DNA of 64,000 nucleotides. Origin: Lepidurus packardi (lineage: Eukaryota; Arthropoda; Branchiopoda; Notostraca; Triopsidae). The DNA is taken from positions 3,120,565 through 3,184,564 of the forward strand of contig JAKZAN010000001.1 of assembly GCA_023053545.1 (NCBI GenBank), written 5' to 3'. The notes under the pieces were generated by a model. That model saw only the letters and a program-made list of their open reading frames with translations, ran no database searches and was not told the DNA's origin. This document shows, piece after piece, positions 37,975-50,900 of the stretch; the stretch's first letter is position 1; every line of letters begins with the position of its first letter. The position numbers were made by a program, and so were the translations under genes.

Positions 37975-38132
37975 CCCTTTTAGCTTCTCTCTCTCCTCTC
38001 CCTGATCCTGCTGCTCCTCTCTTTTCCCTTCCTCTCTCTCTCACTCTCTGTATTCTCTTACTCGCTCGCTGAACTCTCGTAAGTCCCGATAGCTTCCATC
38101 GCCACCGCCACGGCCGCTGTTTGGAGTGCCAG
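37975..38132 (+). promoter_or_regulatory. Candidate non-coding first exon (5' UTR) with strong donor
   Basis: A long CT-rich tract (37975-38060) leads into a GC-richer stretch that ends in TGCCAG followed by GTAAGT at 38133. That is a near-ideal splice donor with no long open frame before it. The only plus-strand gene downstream is GluCl-B, whose first coding exon starts at an acceptor at 54338. A 16-kb 5' UTR intron linking the two is therefore plausible. This is inference; the donor could serve an unrelated transcript. Confidence 0.3.
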
Positions 38133-41100
38133 GTAAGTCACGCCCAATCATCCGGAGCGTCGCCGAGGTGCCGGACGTATTCCTCTAGTTCTGCTCGTGT
38201 TTCTCCGTACCCTGGAAATTGAGTGTCGGTTTCTTTTCCGCGTTATTTTCTCTTCAGTGCTCCTTCACGTGGTTGTACGTAGAGCTTTCTAGGTGGTACG
38301 ACGAAAAGCTCTCGAGTGTTACCATTTTGGCTCTCCCGGTTCCTAGTTCACTCGAGTACGAAGCTAAAACAAAGCGGTAAGAAATGTGTAAAATCTTGTA
38401 TTTTTCTTTTTGTAAGGAGAATTTTTTTTTTATTTTATGGTTATCTAATCGATTAGAGTAGTTTAATTTTTTCTCGGGAGGTAAGGAGGCCAAATTGTGA
38501 CTTAAACGAATCTTCCGAGTCTTTTGCATCGGAAGTTTGTTTGGGTCGTCATTATATGGTTGCTATCAGATTAGTTAGACTATGCAGGCCAGCATAGAGG
38601 TTATCTCTGCCTGAGTATAGTCTTGTGAGGATTAATGAATAGTTTTAAAGCAAGTGTATCGCTCTTGCGGGGAGGGCTGAGATTGCGGGCTCGTTTTGGG
38701 GGGTTCGGGATAATATACAAGAAAGTTTTTAGATCACGAAGAGGAAAAGATTGGTGAAGGAAGACATGTCCAGGTCAGGACCATCTATATCCATCACCGA
38801 GGGTACCAGGAAGTTTCTGAACCAGCCTTCATTGGTAGATAGATACACCGTACCGTGTCCTGCTACTACCCACCCTCCTCTTGGTGTGGTCCCCTAGCTG
38901 GAAAAAAAAGAAACGGGATCCTGGGGTGCATATATCGATCTATCTATATACCTCCCAGTAAAGAAGGGGTTAAGGTTCCTGTCCCTAATTAAGCGACTGC
39001 GGTGGACGTCAACTTTGTACATTTTCAGCAGTAATGTCCTATAGACAGATCTCAAAGAACGCGCACTAACCTAGAGAGTTTTAATTTGATTGTGTCATTA
39101 ACATCTGGACAGGAGATTTGTTTGCTCTAAGAGCTATCGATCGGTTTTCTTCTGGTAGTTGAGGAGAATGGTGAGGAGAGGGCAGAACACGGGCTAAAGA
39201 AAGCGACGCCAAGATATTGACTCGGAAAAAGATTACCTACTTTTCGTGACACGTAGATATTTTCCCGGGGATTGCTGTAGAGCCTGGATTATTTAAATTT
39301 CTGCGTACGTATAACGTTTGAGAGGTTTAGATTCTGTGGATAAAATTGAGTTTTAAAATAGAGAGAGTTCGTGGCGATTTATGCGTTTTCGCTTCAGTGA
39401 TTTCCGTAACCGAGTTTCTGCAGAAAATGTCTGTGATTTTCAATCTCTGTGACAATATTGACTGTTGCGTTAAAAGTACTCACGTTGAGTTCTTTTTAAT
39501 TTTATATTTCTATAAAATCATGTTTTGACGGTTTAGAATGTTTTACTCCGAACGATTTCAAGAATTTATGTAACCCTATTACTGCAGCGTATTTCTCCAG
39601 AAATGGGTGTTCCTCTGATACAAACAGGTCTTCGATTATAGGGGATATTTTTGAAATCCGATAGGACATTTCTTTAACAGAATTTTCAGACAAATTACGT
39701 ACCTTTTTGAGTTTGTGCATGTATATGGATCTCGTCATTTTTGTATTGCGATGATGGTACTGCATTTATTTAAAACTCGTTGAGAAAATTAGAGCTCCTT
39801 GTTACTTAACCCCGTTACTCCAAACCTGAAATCGGCTTCTTTTTGTATGTCTCTACTTTTGCATTCTTTCCTTTTTTTTCTTGTGAAACTGTAGTACCGT
39901 GGGACGTGATTAAAGACGTGTAAATGGAATTTCATGGTTAAACATTTATTTCTCTTGATGTTCGCCTTTCTATTTCAAATTTCTGCATAAATCTGGGCTC
40001 TAAAGACAAAAATCCTATGTGCAATTTGTCTTCAGAAATTTGGACTTAAAATTCTCCTATTTTCGATTAAATAGCAACTTGATTGCTAAAAAATGGGAAT
40101 GAAAAATAATTAGTTATTAAATAAACTGTTTAATGTGTTTGCCTAATTTCAACTTTTAACTACAATATATCTGCTGTAGGTGTTTGGCGCCCGCTGATTG
40201 GGTCCTTCCAGGCCGTATATTGCTGCTGCTACGGGACTCTACGTTCCTATATGTATACACTCAAAGTATAACTAGCCTACACTCGAAAATCTTGGCCAAA
40301 AGTCTCGGGGAGGTATATATACAATACCTCGTTTTCCCTTTTCTCCCAGGACACATGGTCCGTCCCTTCCCTTTCCCTTCCCGCAAGCTCCCCTCGCAGC
40401 ATTTCGCAGTAATAGCCTCCAAGAGCCAAAGTTTTGAAGGAGAGAGGGAAGGGAACCAGGCTTGTGAAAACGCTTTGGCCCCAGCGCCCTCCCATCACCC
40501 GTTTCGCACCCTGTTTGACCAACTTGTGTTGATTTAATTGCAGATGAACAGTTGGTGGTGACTTGCTCCACTTTAAACTTGCTCTTATTTTTTATTCTTT
40601 TTTTTTTTAAAGAAAATAATAATAAAAGAGGTAGAAAAAGAAAAGAAAGACTTATTGAAAAGCACCACCCCCGTTCGTCCCTGCCTTTCCTTCTTCGGTA
40701 TACAGGAACCCCCACTCTCCCTCCAAATGGAAATCGCCTAACCCGCGACTGCTGATCGCTCGCTCGCACGACATATGGGACATTTTGCATATGCCGCCAA
40801 CCCTCGCCAACGCCAAGACTTAAAGTACGTGAAGCTCATATCACTGTATATATATTCGCCCTCTTTTTTTATATTCCACTCCCAATATTGTAGAAACTGC
40901 AGTAAATCATACCCAGACTTCATATGAATTTCTCTTCACTTTCAAATAAGATTTCTCTACAGCCTGCAATAACGTGTCCTAAAATGTGGTCAAAAACTGT
41001 CCGCAGTACTTCAATATTGCGCACCCCGAATTGATTAGAAATAGCAAACACATACATCCAAGACTCTAAAATAGTATTTCTGCTGTTCAATTTAATCTGT

Positions 41101-43334
41101 AGTCATTCTCTTCCCAAAAGTTAGGTAAAAAAAGACCTCCAATCGGCCAGTAGTTTGTCTCGATTTCGAAGGATTCTTGGAGACGGGATGAGATTTAAAG
41201 TAAAATGAACAGAAATCTGAAGAATTTTTCTTAATAGGATGCTTTTCTGGCTTTAAGGTGGGTTTGACAAGACTTACAATAGTGGATGCACAATTGGAAC
41301 GAATGGAAGTGGATGAGTTTTGAGTTTTAGAGTTGAAGGTGTTTTAAACTTTTGCTGCACCATTCCGAATCTGTTTAATTTATGTCTAGAAATTATCGTT
41401 TTGGAGTAACAATCTCATTAGCATGGCAAGTTATGAGCTCCGGGTAGCTTCATAAAGCGTCCAATTAAATTGAACTTTTCTGGGGTGCCCAGTTTTCGGC
41501 GCCAAATTAATTTTGACTGCTGCGCCAGAATCTAATACTCTCTTGCTCTTCTCTTTTCTGTCCTTTTCTTTTTTAAGTTTTCTTCTTTTTCTTAATCTTA
41601 CCAAGAAGAAGAATACAAAAATAAAATCAAGTGCAATTTCAGGAGAAACGTTTCATATCCAAGGCCCAAATTTTTACCTTTCCCGTTAGAGTCGCGCCGT
41701 GACGCAGAATGGTGACGCAATGGGTGGAAATTGTAAGGTATTTTTCAAGTTATAAGCCAATATGTTGTTCTTTTTTATTTTGTAGTGAAATCTCTTGACA
41801 ATTGTTAAGGGAATTTAACCAAAAAGTAGTCAGTTAAATCTCTACCCGTAAGCAATTAAACCTTGTCTCCTTATTTAAGTTGAGAAATATAATCATATAA
41901 GCTGAAATAATTTGAAAACTCAAATCAATTAATTACATTCCTCATCTGCGTGAAAAAGAGCAAAAGGTGCACATTTGAAAACAGCCATCCCGTGTATATT
42001 ATTGTACCGTATCTTAAAAACTGCATGCAAATCGACTAGGTGGGTTGTAGAATTATTCTGTTTGGCAATTAGTTCGGGCGTCCATAAACTTTCATACAAA
42101 GCACGTTGCGCCTCCTAGTGCTAGCTTGTGTGTAACAAAATTAAGCTATACGGAGAAGCCTTAATGCTTTTTTTCTTTGGGGGTAGGGGTGTAGGGTAAA
42201 ACGAAGGAAGGTTTTGCAGTAATAACGAACTCCACTCTTTAGGAGTTGAAAGAGAAAGACAAGAGAAGGATTCTTAGGGGCCCCTTGACAAGTTCTGAGC
42301 CACGTATACGAGGCAATCACCTTTGTTGAGCCGTTCTCAAGCGGCAAGGGGACACCCGCGAGATTGCCAAGCTACCAAAAAATAATCGTTCAAGAACCCT
42401 GTACCAAAAATCGCTATCCCCTCTTCTTTTTTTATTTTTATTATTTTCCCTCCTGTCCAGTTCTTTTCATCCCCAGAAATAAAAGACAAAACCCTGCTCC
42501 CATAAAACATAACCAAAACGTGGAACGGGGGACTTCCAGGCGCCATTTATATAACTCTTAGTTTGAGCAAAGGGACAGGCTGAAGGGTGGAGGATGAAAG
42601 GGTGAGTTATCCATGACTGCTGGGCTTGTTGTCTTGGTTTTCATGTTCAAGTTGGTGGTTTATTTCTGGACCGCTTTAGCCGCCATTTCTGCCAAGGTCT
42701 TTATTACAAGAATTAGTAAGCTATTTCTTCGGGGCAAGGCAGAATCGTTTATTCTTTTGGTTGAGGTTTAAACATTGCTCTTTTGGATAGGGGTATAATT
42801 CGACATTTCTGTCCTGCGTTGCTGACTTGTCCGGTAACTGACTGACTTATCTATGTAGATGGAATTGGAAGAGAGCCCAAAGGTAGAATATCGCCAGTAA
42901 TAGAAACATTATTTGGCAGACAGGCTTTTCTGATGGCAGAAATATTGTCGATAGCGCGAATAGTGAACAATTTTCATTTTACCTTCGCTGGCAGATTTTC
43001 TTTTTATTTTATCTTAAGCCTATTCTGCTCCTTTTTGGAAGCTAGGGGAAAGCTTTTTCTTTTCTTCGCGGTATTAAAGAAAGGCTTTAGAAATTTCGTT
43101 AGAATTTATCGTAAAAGCACTTCACATTGTTAGAGGCAAGCTACAAGCAATGCTTCTCCTTTCCCTTTGTGTATATAAAAGCGAAGGACTCCCCCTTCCA
43201 AAAAAATTTTTTTAAAAATTGGGAAGAACTGTTTACTGCTTACTGTTTTCTTGTAGCTTTTTTTCGATATTTTCCAGTATTTTTCCTGGGGAAAGCTTGG
43301 CAATATATACACATTAATATATATACACATTATT

Positions 43335-43366
43335 TCTAATTTCAGATGCAAGCATCTGAAATTAGA
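43335..43366. repeat. Perfect 32-bp palindrome
   Basis: Fifteen-base arms beginning TCTAATTTCAGATGC are exact inverted repeats around a 2-base AA spacer. No flanking terminal repeats or genes were recognised. It could be a cruciform site, a protein-binding palindrome or a minimal foldback element. Confidence 0.85.
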
Positions 43367-44201
43367 CATAATATTCTAGAAGTAAACTAAGCTATAATTC
43401 TTCGTTAAATGTTTGAAGTTAAACGCTTTGACTTTGAATTTCAGGCAAATTGCAAAGTCCTGCACCGGAATGTGCCATGCTCTAGCCTCAACGCAATAGG
43501 AAATATCATAAATGTGCTATTTCTGTTTACCGATTCCGACAACTAAAAGGGGTTTGGAAGGGTTGAGGAAAAGTAACTTAACTTTTTGCTTTGTTTTCTT
43601 CTTTTGGCTGACTTAACGTTTTCACTCAAACCAAACCAATTGCTTTGTATGTTTTAGTTTGAGATTATGGCGTTATTTCTCCTTCCTCCTGTGTGATAGT
43701 TCGCTTTACTTCCCATTACTACTTGATATTAAAGGAGCCCCAAAGATTCTCTGATAAGCTTTTCTGAGGGGGACGTATAACTTAGTGTATTATAAACTAA
43801 CGAAAGGTCTCGTATTACTGTAGCAGAAATTCCTTCCAGAAAGGGGAAAGTTTTGGAAAGAATCACACCGGCCCCCAACACACCTTCTCCTTCTCGTAAT
43901 TGATTTAGCAGTGACTATTGTGCCAAGCACTCTATAGAGACTCTTCTTTCTCTTCTACTTCTGAGTATCTAGTGCCCAAGCCAAGCCCGAGAAGGAACGT
44001 TTTTTACGCTTATTGCCTTTGCCTTGTGTGTGCGCTTAACAACAAACAGCTAACAATTCGTCTCAGCGTGGCTTGCTGTCGAAGCAGCACCAGCAAGGTT
44101 TTCTTTACCGTCGCTATGTACATTTGCCGAGAACCCCACGGGCTTGTGCATTTTCCCTTCTACTCCCAAAATTATTGATTTTAGTCGAGCACAGGAAGTT
44201 G

Positions 44202-44202
44202 C

Positions 44203-44227
<25 letters not shown>
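44202..44227 (+). repeat. (CA)n microsatellite
   Basis: Thirteen CA units in intergenic DNA. Confidence 0.95.
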
Positions 44228-44233
<6 letters not shown>

Positions 44234-44926
44234 GATGAGGTCGTTGGTAATATAGATAAGCGAAACTATATAGTATAGCTAAGAAAAATAAAAAAGAGGT
44301 CCCCCACTGTGCTCCAGCACTCATAGTTTAAGCTAATAACAAAAAAGAGAAGAAAAAGAAGAAGGAATTTCTTCCTGAATTCTTCTTAGTAACTCCAAAA
44401 GCGTCACGTGGACGTTCCCCTCCACATAAAGCTTATTAGGGACGCTATAGGGCTCCTGAACGCAACTTGATCGCGGGTTCTCCATCTCATCAAGTTTTCT
44501 TTGCAAACCCAGCCCAGATAATATACCCACTAGAATGTTACAGCCTAGCGTGGAACTTTTTTAGTGTGTGAGAGGCTTTCCTTGCAAGTTTTTTTTGGCA
44601 TGGAAGTTATCCAGGCAAATCGGGCGGATCGTTGCAATTCGGTCAACTGACGACCCAACTAACTTGCTCACACACAGGATTGTGTGGTTGGCGCTGCCCA
44701 GTTATATCTCTGCGAACTCGGACGGTATGGGCAAATTGCTTTCCTCAATCTCGCGGCTATGAATCTGTTTTACGTTCGATTCTGTCGCGCTCCGCTGCGG
44801 CAGCTACAGGCAAAGAATTAGACCCGTAAACTCATGCGTCACGAACTGGGCAACCAATGAATTGCCGGGCCAAGCTGCTCAGCTTCCAGGGGACTTGCTG
44901 TAAACTTGTTCAGGTATATACACCAA

Positions 44927-44954
44927 GGGGCGGGGCGGGGGGGGGGGGGGGGGG
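44927..44954 (+). repeat. G-rich tract with an 18-base G run
   Basis: Two GGGG blocks, each followed by one C, lead into 18 consecutive G residues (44937-44954). The pattern can form a G-quadruplex on the plus strand. Such runs are also prone to sequencing error. Confidence 0.9.
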
Positions 44955-47900
44955 ATGAAAAGAAATAACCAAACAACTTGACAGGTAAGAAAGGTTGGGT
45001 TGTTTATGTAGACGCTCTAATATATCTTTTTTGGTACTGGTAAGCAGAAATTTAACACTGCACCGAAAGGACAAAGTTATCAAGCTTACGTATTTGATAT
45101 CAAGCTTATTTATTTGATAAATATATTATAAAATAAGGATTAATAAGGATTATAATAAAATCATAAGTCCCGACCTGCTAGCAATAATCAAGAATTCGCT
45201 TTTGGTACGCGGTGCTTTAAAAGCATTACCGAAACAATTTTCACAGCACCTTTGTAGCAACATCCCGAGCCATTCTTTTTTTTAAAAAAATGCTTTGAAA
45301 TGCTTTCTTTTTTTAAAAAAAAAAAGAAAAGGGTGTAGGTTCAAGCTTAAATATTGATTGGCATCGCAAGGGTGGCTGTTGGGTGGCGTAAGGGTGGCTG
45401 CTTTTTTCCTTGTTTCGTTCGTCGTGAAGAGACTCTTCATCAGGCCAACATTTTTCCGCTTCCCAATCCCCCAATCCCAGTCACCTAACCACCTACTCTC
45501 GTGGAACTAAGACCATTTGGATGTTTTGCTAACCCGCTACCATGAACCCTATTGCCATTAGAGGTAGCACTATCAGCTATGCAGCTCTCTCGGGTCTCTT
45601 ATCCTGTCTCCTCTCTCTAATTTTCAAATGTAGCGTAATAATAATATACCCGATACATTCCCTCCTTCAGAAAATCCTAAAACAAACCTCCGGAAACCAA
45701 GAAAAAGGGATACCGGTTCGCTTAAACGATAACGCTTAGGTTCTTCCATTCGTCTTTCAAAGCATTTTTGATTGACTACACGAAGATTTCCGTACTAGCA
45801 GGTGGTAGTAAGAATCTTCCACTAGCCAATAGTGTTGCCTCAGGGACACAAAGAAATAAAAGCTTTAAGTCCTGAGCTTTTTTCTTGATGGCATTAACAA
45901 GATTTTTCGTTCCCTAATGGGTTGAAAAAGCTAGCACCGGTACTTTTTTCTTTATTTTTCATTTCGTTCATTTCTTCTTCGGCGTTCTTAATGCTGCGTC
46001 GCTGCGTTGGGCGTTTTTGATTAGCAAGGAGGACGATGGGGAAAGGCGTAATAGGTACACAGGTCTCAGAAGTCTACTCTGCTGTAATATTAAAGAAGAC
46101 AACGAGCCGGAAAATACGACTTGTGGTTTCCTGTGTAGTACTATTCCTTTCTCTTCCTCCCTCTTCCCTCTTGCACAATCCTAATCGAATTCCGCCGCGA
46201 GCTGCTGTGTGTTCTTCCTTGGGTTTAAACCTCTTTAAATTTTCCTTTGGAGGAACAAGATGCTAAGGAATCTCGTTCTATTTTGTCTGCTTCTGGCAGG
46301 TGTATTTCTATGGAAGGAAATTACTAGATAGAGCTCGTTAGGTTCACTTTTATTAAGTTTCTTTTCCCCTTTTCTTGCTGCTTTTTAGGAACAGAGTACG
46401 GTTTACGGAGGATAGGGATCGTACCTACTACTTTTTTGTTGTGAAAACCAAGTTTGAGCCATGTTTCCCTCGAGTTAGTGCATGGCAGTTGAAAGAGCTC
46501 GTTAATCTGTTTAGGGAAACTAAGAGTAACATGCTGCTCTTGCTTCTGCCCACTAAGCATCATCTCTTCCAAAACTTTTGGAAAACAAGAAATTTTAGGG
46601 GATGGCAATTCTTATTTTTTCTCCAACCAGCTAGTTTTCCTTTGTAATTCTTCAGTATATTACTGCCACCCTGAGAAGGAGGGAGAAATAAGGCAGACAT
46701 TTATGGTCCAGACTCCCTAGCGAGGTACACCCAATTGCCGGTTTGCTTGGGCTATTTCTTCAGCTAATGAAAGTAGTATATTCTGCAATCTCTGTAAAAT
46801 ATGTTAGCGAAGGTTATTCTTTTAGTTTTGGGTTAGTTATTTGTTACACAACAAGCTTCTAGTACCGGCATATAGCATCCACGAGGCACGCGCAGTACCC
46901 ATTTAATGTTTTTCACTTGGAAGCTAAAATACATTTATTTGATAGAAGCATCACTGTCTAATTCTGTAGAAAAAAAGGTTACCTGACCGTCCTTTAAGCG
47001 CAGTAATACTAATTCTTCTCGTATTCAATGTCGTGTCAGTAATACGGCAGCGACCTCCTGCTAGTGTAATAATCGTCAGTTCGAGTTCATTGTTCCTCCT
47101 AACAATCCAAAATACTTTAGGAATAAGTAGAGCATTAGTTAATTTGTCTGTCAACTTATTTCTACTTGAAATACTATAAGTAAGGAAGCAATATGCCATC
47201 GCACTAATCATGTAGTAAGCACCGTTAAAGCGAGCATTGTTATCAATAATTTGGCTATTTCTTCCGATTTTTTTACAGCAGTTACTGGTCTGTGAGTTTA
47301 ATCTAGCCATTTCTACCTATTGTGTGTCGAGTGGCAGCAAATTGAGAATTATCTTAGGCTCGATCGACATGGTATGACTTTGCAATTTTTTTTCATTATT
47401 TCCAAAGTTTTTAGGTCACGTCGTTTCGTGTTGTGTCGATAGTAGCCTTTCATGCGGAAATATAAAACAGAGCGAATAGTTGTTCTCGTCTGTGAAAGTA
47501 CTAGCGAGCATGAAGGGAGAATTTGGCTCAGGGAACAGTAATAGCACACGCACGTGCCAAAAGCGTTAACTATATCTCTTCCATAATTCTTTTTTTGTTA
47601 AAGAAAAAATGTAAGTGGTGAAAATTATAGAAATTATGTTGACGGTTAATAAGGGGAGCGATGAAAGGCGAACGTTGCATTTCTTTTCGTTGTTCTCTTC
47701 CCCCCAACAGAAATAACAGAGGTGTGGAAAAAAAGAGGTTTGGATCAAAACCACCCTACAAAAAAGCAAAGCTATATAGGACTGGCAGGTCGACAACCAG
47801 CTAAGCGGTTAATGGGGCTAGTAAAGTTCCCCTTCTCAAAGTCTTGTCTTTTCTTTCTTTTCCCCTTAAAAGTCGCAAAAAAAGTGCAGCGAGTTTTTTA

Positions 47901-50900
47901 AGCACAAATACCCGACTTAAATACACCCAGCAATATGCGGTAAAACTTGACTTTGCGGTGAAAGAAATCATTTACATTTTCATTAAACGAGTCGCTTGAA
48001 GCGTGTAGCAGGCTTTAATAGCCGAAACTATGTGCATCGAAGTGCAGCTGATTCCGAGTTGGTGACTTGTTCGTAATTCCCATCAAAATTAAGCGAGTTA
48101 TGGTCGATTCTATATGACCGAGTCCCAGGGGATATCCTGCCCTGAGGGAGGAGCTAGCAGTGCTGCCTCCACCAGTCACGTAAGCGCGTTCTTGCTTGGA
48201 TCCCCCTCCGCTGGCTCCCCCTCCCCTTTCTCTTCCGCCTCAAAGCCCCGTGGTTAAGGGGGTAAAAATGAAGCTTTTCCCGGCAAAATTTTAGCTCCTA
48301 CGCAACTTGGAAGTGACGGAGTGACATTTGGTCAAATAAAAAATAAGCCTTTTTAGCTATAACTAATCGTGTATGCAAGCCTTTAGCTTGAATAAATCGA
48401 AACTAGGAGAAGAAAAGTTAGAATTTTGTATAAAAAGGTAACTGAAAATTCGATACCTAGAAACTTGTGTTTAGCTTTATAAAAAATTGCTATTTTCTCT
48501 AAAGGGTTTGTGTGTAGTGGTCAGAGGCGCAATATTTGGAGCTAACAAGTCTATTTGTAGAAATTTGAACCTTAAATATCTGCGTGTAATTGTAGTATTT
48601 CTAGTTTAAAAAAAACTGTTTATTGAGAGCTTTAGCTTTATAGTGACAGACAGTTGAATTAGAGAATTTCATTGGTTACAAGAAAGAAGAAATCCATAAC
48701 TTGACCTCTAACAACAGCGTATGGTATAATTTATATAAGGGAGACAATTCCAATTTCAGGTACTGTTTTGTATCCCAAAAGGCAAAGGCGGTGATGGGGG
48801 AGGGGTGAAGAAGGATGTTGAATGTAAATCGATAAAAAGAGCAAGTTTGCTGCAGTTTTCTTAGAAAGGCCCTGCATTGCTACGTTACCAATTCCAACAA
48901 AGTTTTCCGTTCTCGACTTTTGAAACATCAATGTCAATTCCTTTCCATGCTATGCCTCCTTTTCCAACCCGTTGAAGGAACTATTACGGTTGTCTTTCCC
49001 TGGGGCTTGCTGGCTTGCCACGTAGAGCTTGTACCACACCGTTTCTGTGCCCAGTTTACTCGTTTTTGGTGGTCAGCCAAAGAGAACCTTCTGTCTGCCA
49101 AGCCGCGGTATCTGTTTATGCAAGTGGTAAGGAGTCATTTGCGCACGCATTTTGGGGGTTTTAGACGAGATGCCAAATAATATTATAATACAGTGGAAGC
49201 TTGTATCTCCATTGAGATCACGGAAAAAGCTGTGTTTAATTTTATTAATATTTAGACCTTCACTTGAATGATATAGCCTTTCCTTGTAATGTGTGTTTAG
49301 TGTACCCTCATTACTCGGTTAATGGAGATACATGTACTTAAGTACGTATTTAGGACTTTCACGTGTGCTTAGCACGCTTTAGCCCGGTAGCATTGGGGAG
49401 CACATAAAGATTCTTGAATAAAAAATATGAGAGGTTAGTATAAAGGTTCTCGACAGTAAGTATACGAAGTGTCTATGGAGATTTTTTCTGATTTGTTGCA
49501 TTCATCAATTCGAAAACATTAATTAGGATGTCAGCTAAACTATACGGGAGCCTTAATGAAAAACAAAAGAGATAAAAAAAACGATTCCAAGTGCAGTTGG
49601 CACTGAACTGTAAGTGGTAACGAATTGCCTAGTTCTTCGTTATTCTGCGTCTCACAGTTATACGTCACGAAAGAGGCTTTCTCAGGGCTGTCAAAGCCTG
49701 TACCGCCAGTAATACGTAAGAAAAAAAAATACATTTCCTTCCCAAGTCGATTTTTTTGCCTTTAAGTCAGGGACCCTCGAAAAATGGGACGGGGAATAAA
49801 ACAAGAAGTTTTCTGTGAAATTGGGAAGGTGTTTGTATGCTCTATCAAGCAATAAGAAACCTTCCTCCAGTCCAGTAATTGCGTCCCATTTTAGGGGCCG
49901 ACGAGGCTCAAAACGAGAAGAAAACTTCTGGACCCAGCAGCGTCCTTTATTTAGACCTTTTCCCGGCGACGAGGAGAAACTTAAGGAAAAAGAAATAGAG
50001 CGCGTAGATATTTCTAGAAAAGAAAATCAGGGAGCACTCTTAAGCCACGCCTATTGGAAGAGTAAAACTCGCGGCTAGCGTAAAAGTTCCTGGTCTTCGT
50101 GTCCAAATGACTCGACGTGAAATAGCTTAGTCGTATGGCTAGACTAATCATGCAGATATATAGTTTCAGGAGCCTCTCAAGACTTTTATTTGCCTAAAAA
50201 CAATGTCAAGAACATCGTAATTTGCTGCCTTTAACCCAAATATCTGAGTCTGACATTGAGTCACAAAAGAGATGCTAACATTTAAACTGCAGAATTGTTT
50301 TACAAGCCTGGAGAATTCCTTCCATTATGGCCTTTTAATTATACCATTCGAAGGAAAGACAAGGTAAAGTCGAGTAATATTGAACTTACAGACTTTAGGA
50401 ATTCCGTTCCCCGAACTTGGTTTCCGTCTGTCCTGTCTGTCAGTTGGTATCAGTTATGTCCTTGTGAAATGCTATCGAAAATCGCGATCTGTGATCCAGT
50501 TGTAGGCTGTCAACACCAACAGCACTCACCCAACCAGATATGAATGTGGAAGGGGAGGAGTCACACATTTTTGACAACAACAGTGATTTCCTCGTTGCAC
50601 AGTTCGTGTTAATCTCTATTCTATTAAATCGTTTCAACCAGCTCATGGTTTATCGACTACTTGACGACAGATTTAAATGTATATTATCAGACAGGTTGAC
50701 AAAAGTTAATAGTCTACCAACAGACTGACAGTGACGCGTTCGATAATGATTTTGTCTGATGTTTTTAATGCAAAACTTAGTTTGCATTTATACTTTCACT
50801 TGGTTTCTATTTAAGCTTATGTTAGGTTTAAGCTTATTTTAAGCTTAAGGTTAAGCTTATGTTATGTTATGTTACGTTTCTGTTGGTCTATCAGTCATAT

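Noticed and set aside
40272-40790. 172-codon open frame on the minus strand
   Set aside because: Low-complexity Phe/Leu/Lys stretches, no family motif, and overlap with equally long frames on the other strand. It reads as a chance frame.
46951-47310. 119-codon open frame on the minus strand
   Set aside because: No recognisable motif and no splice partners. It is expected by chance in 24 kb of spacer.
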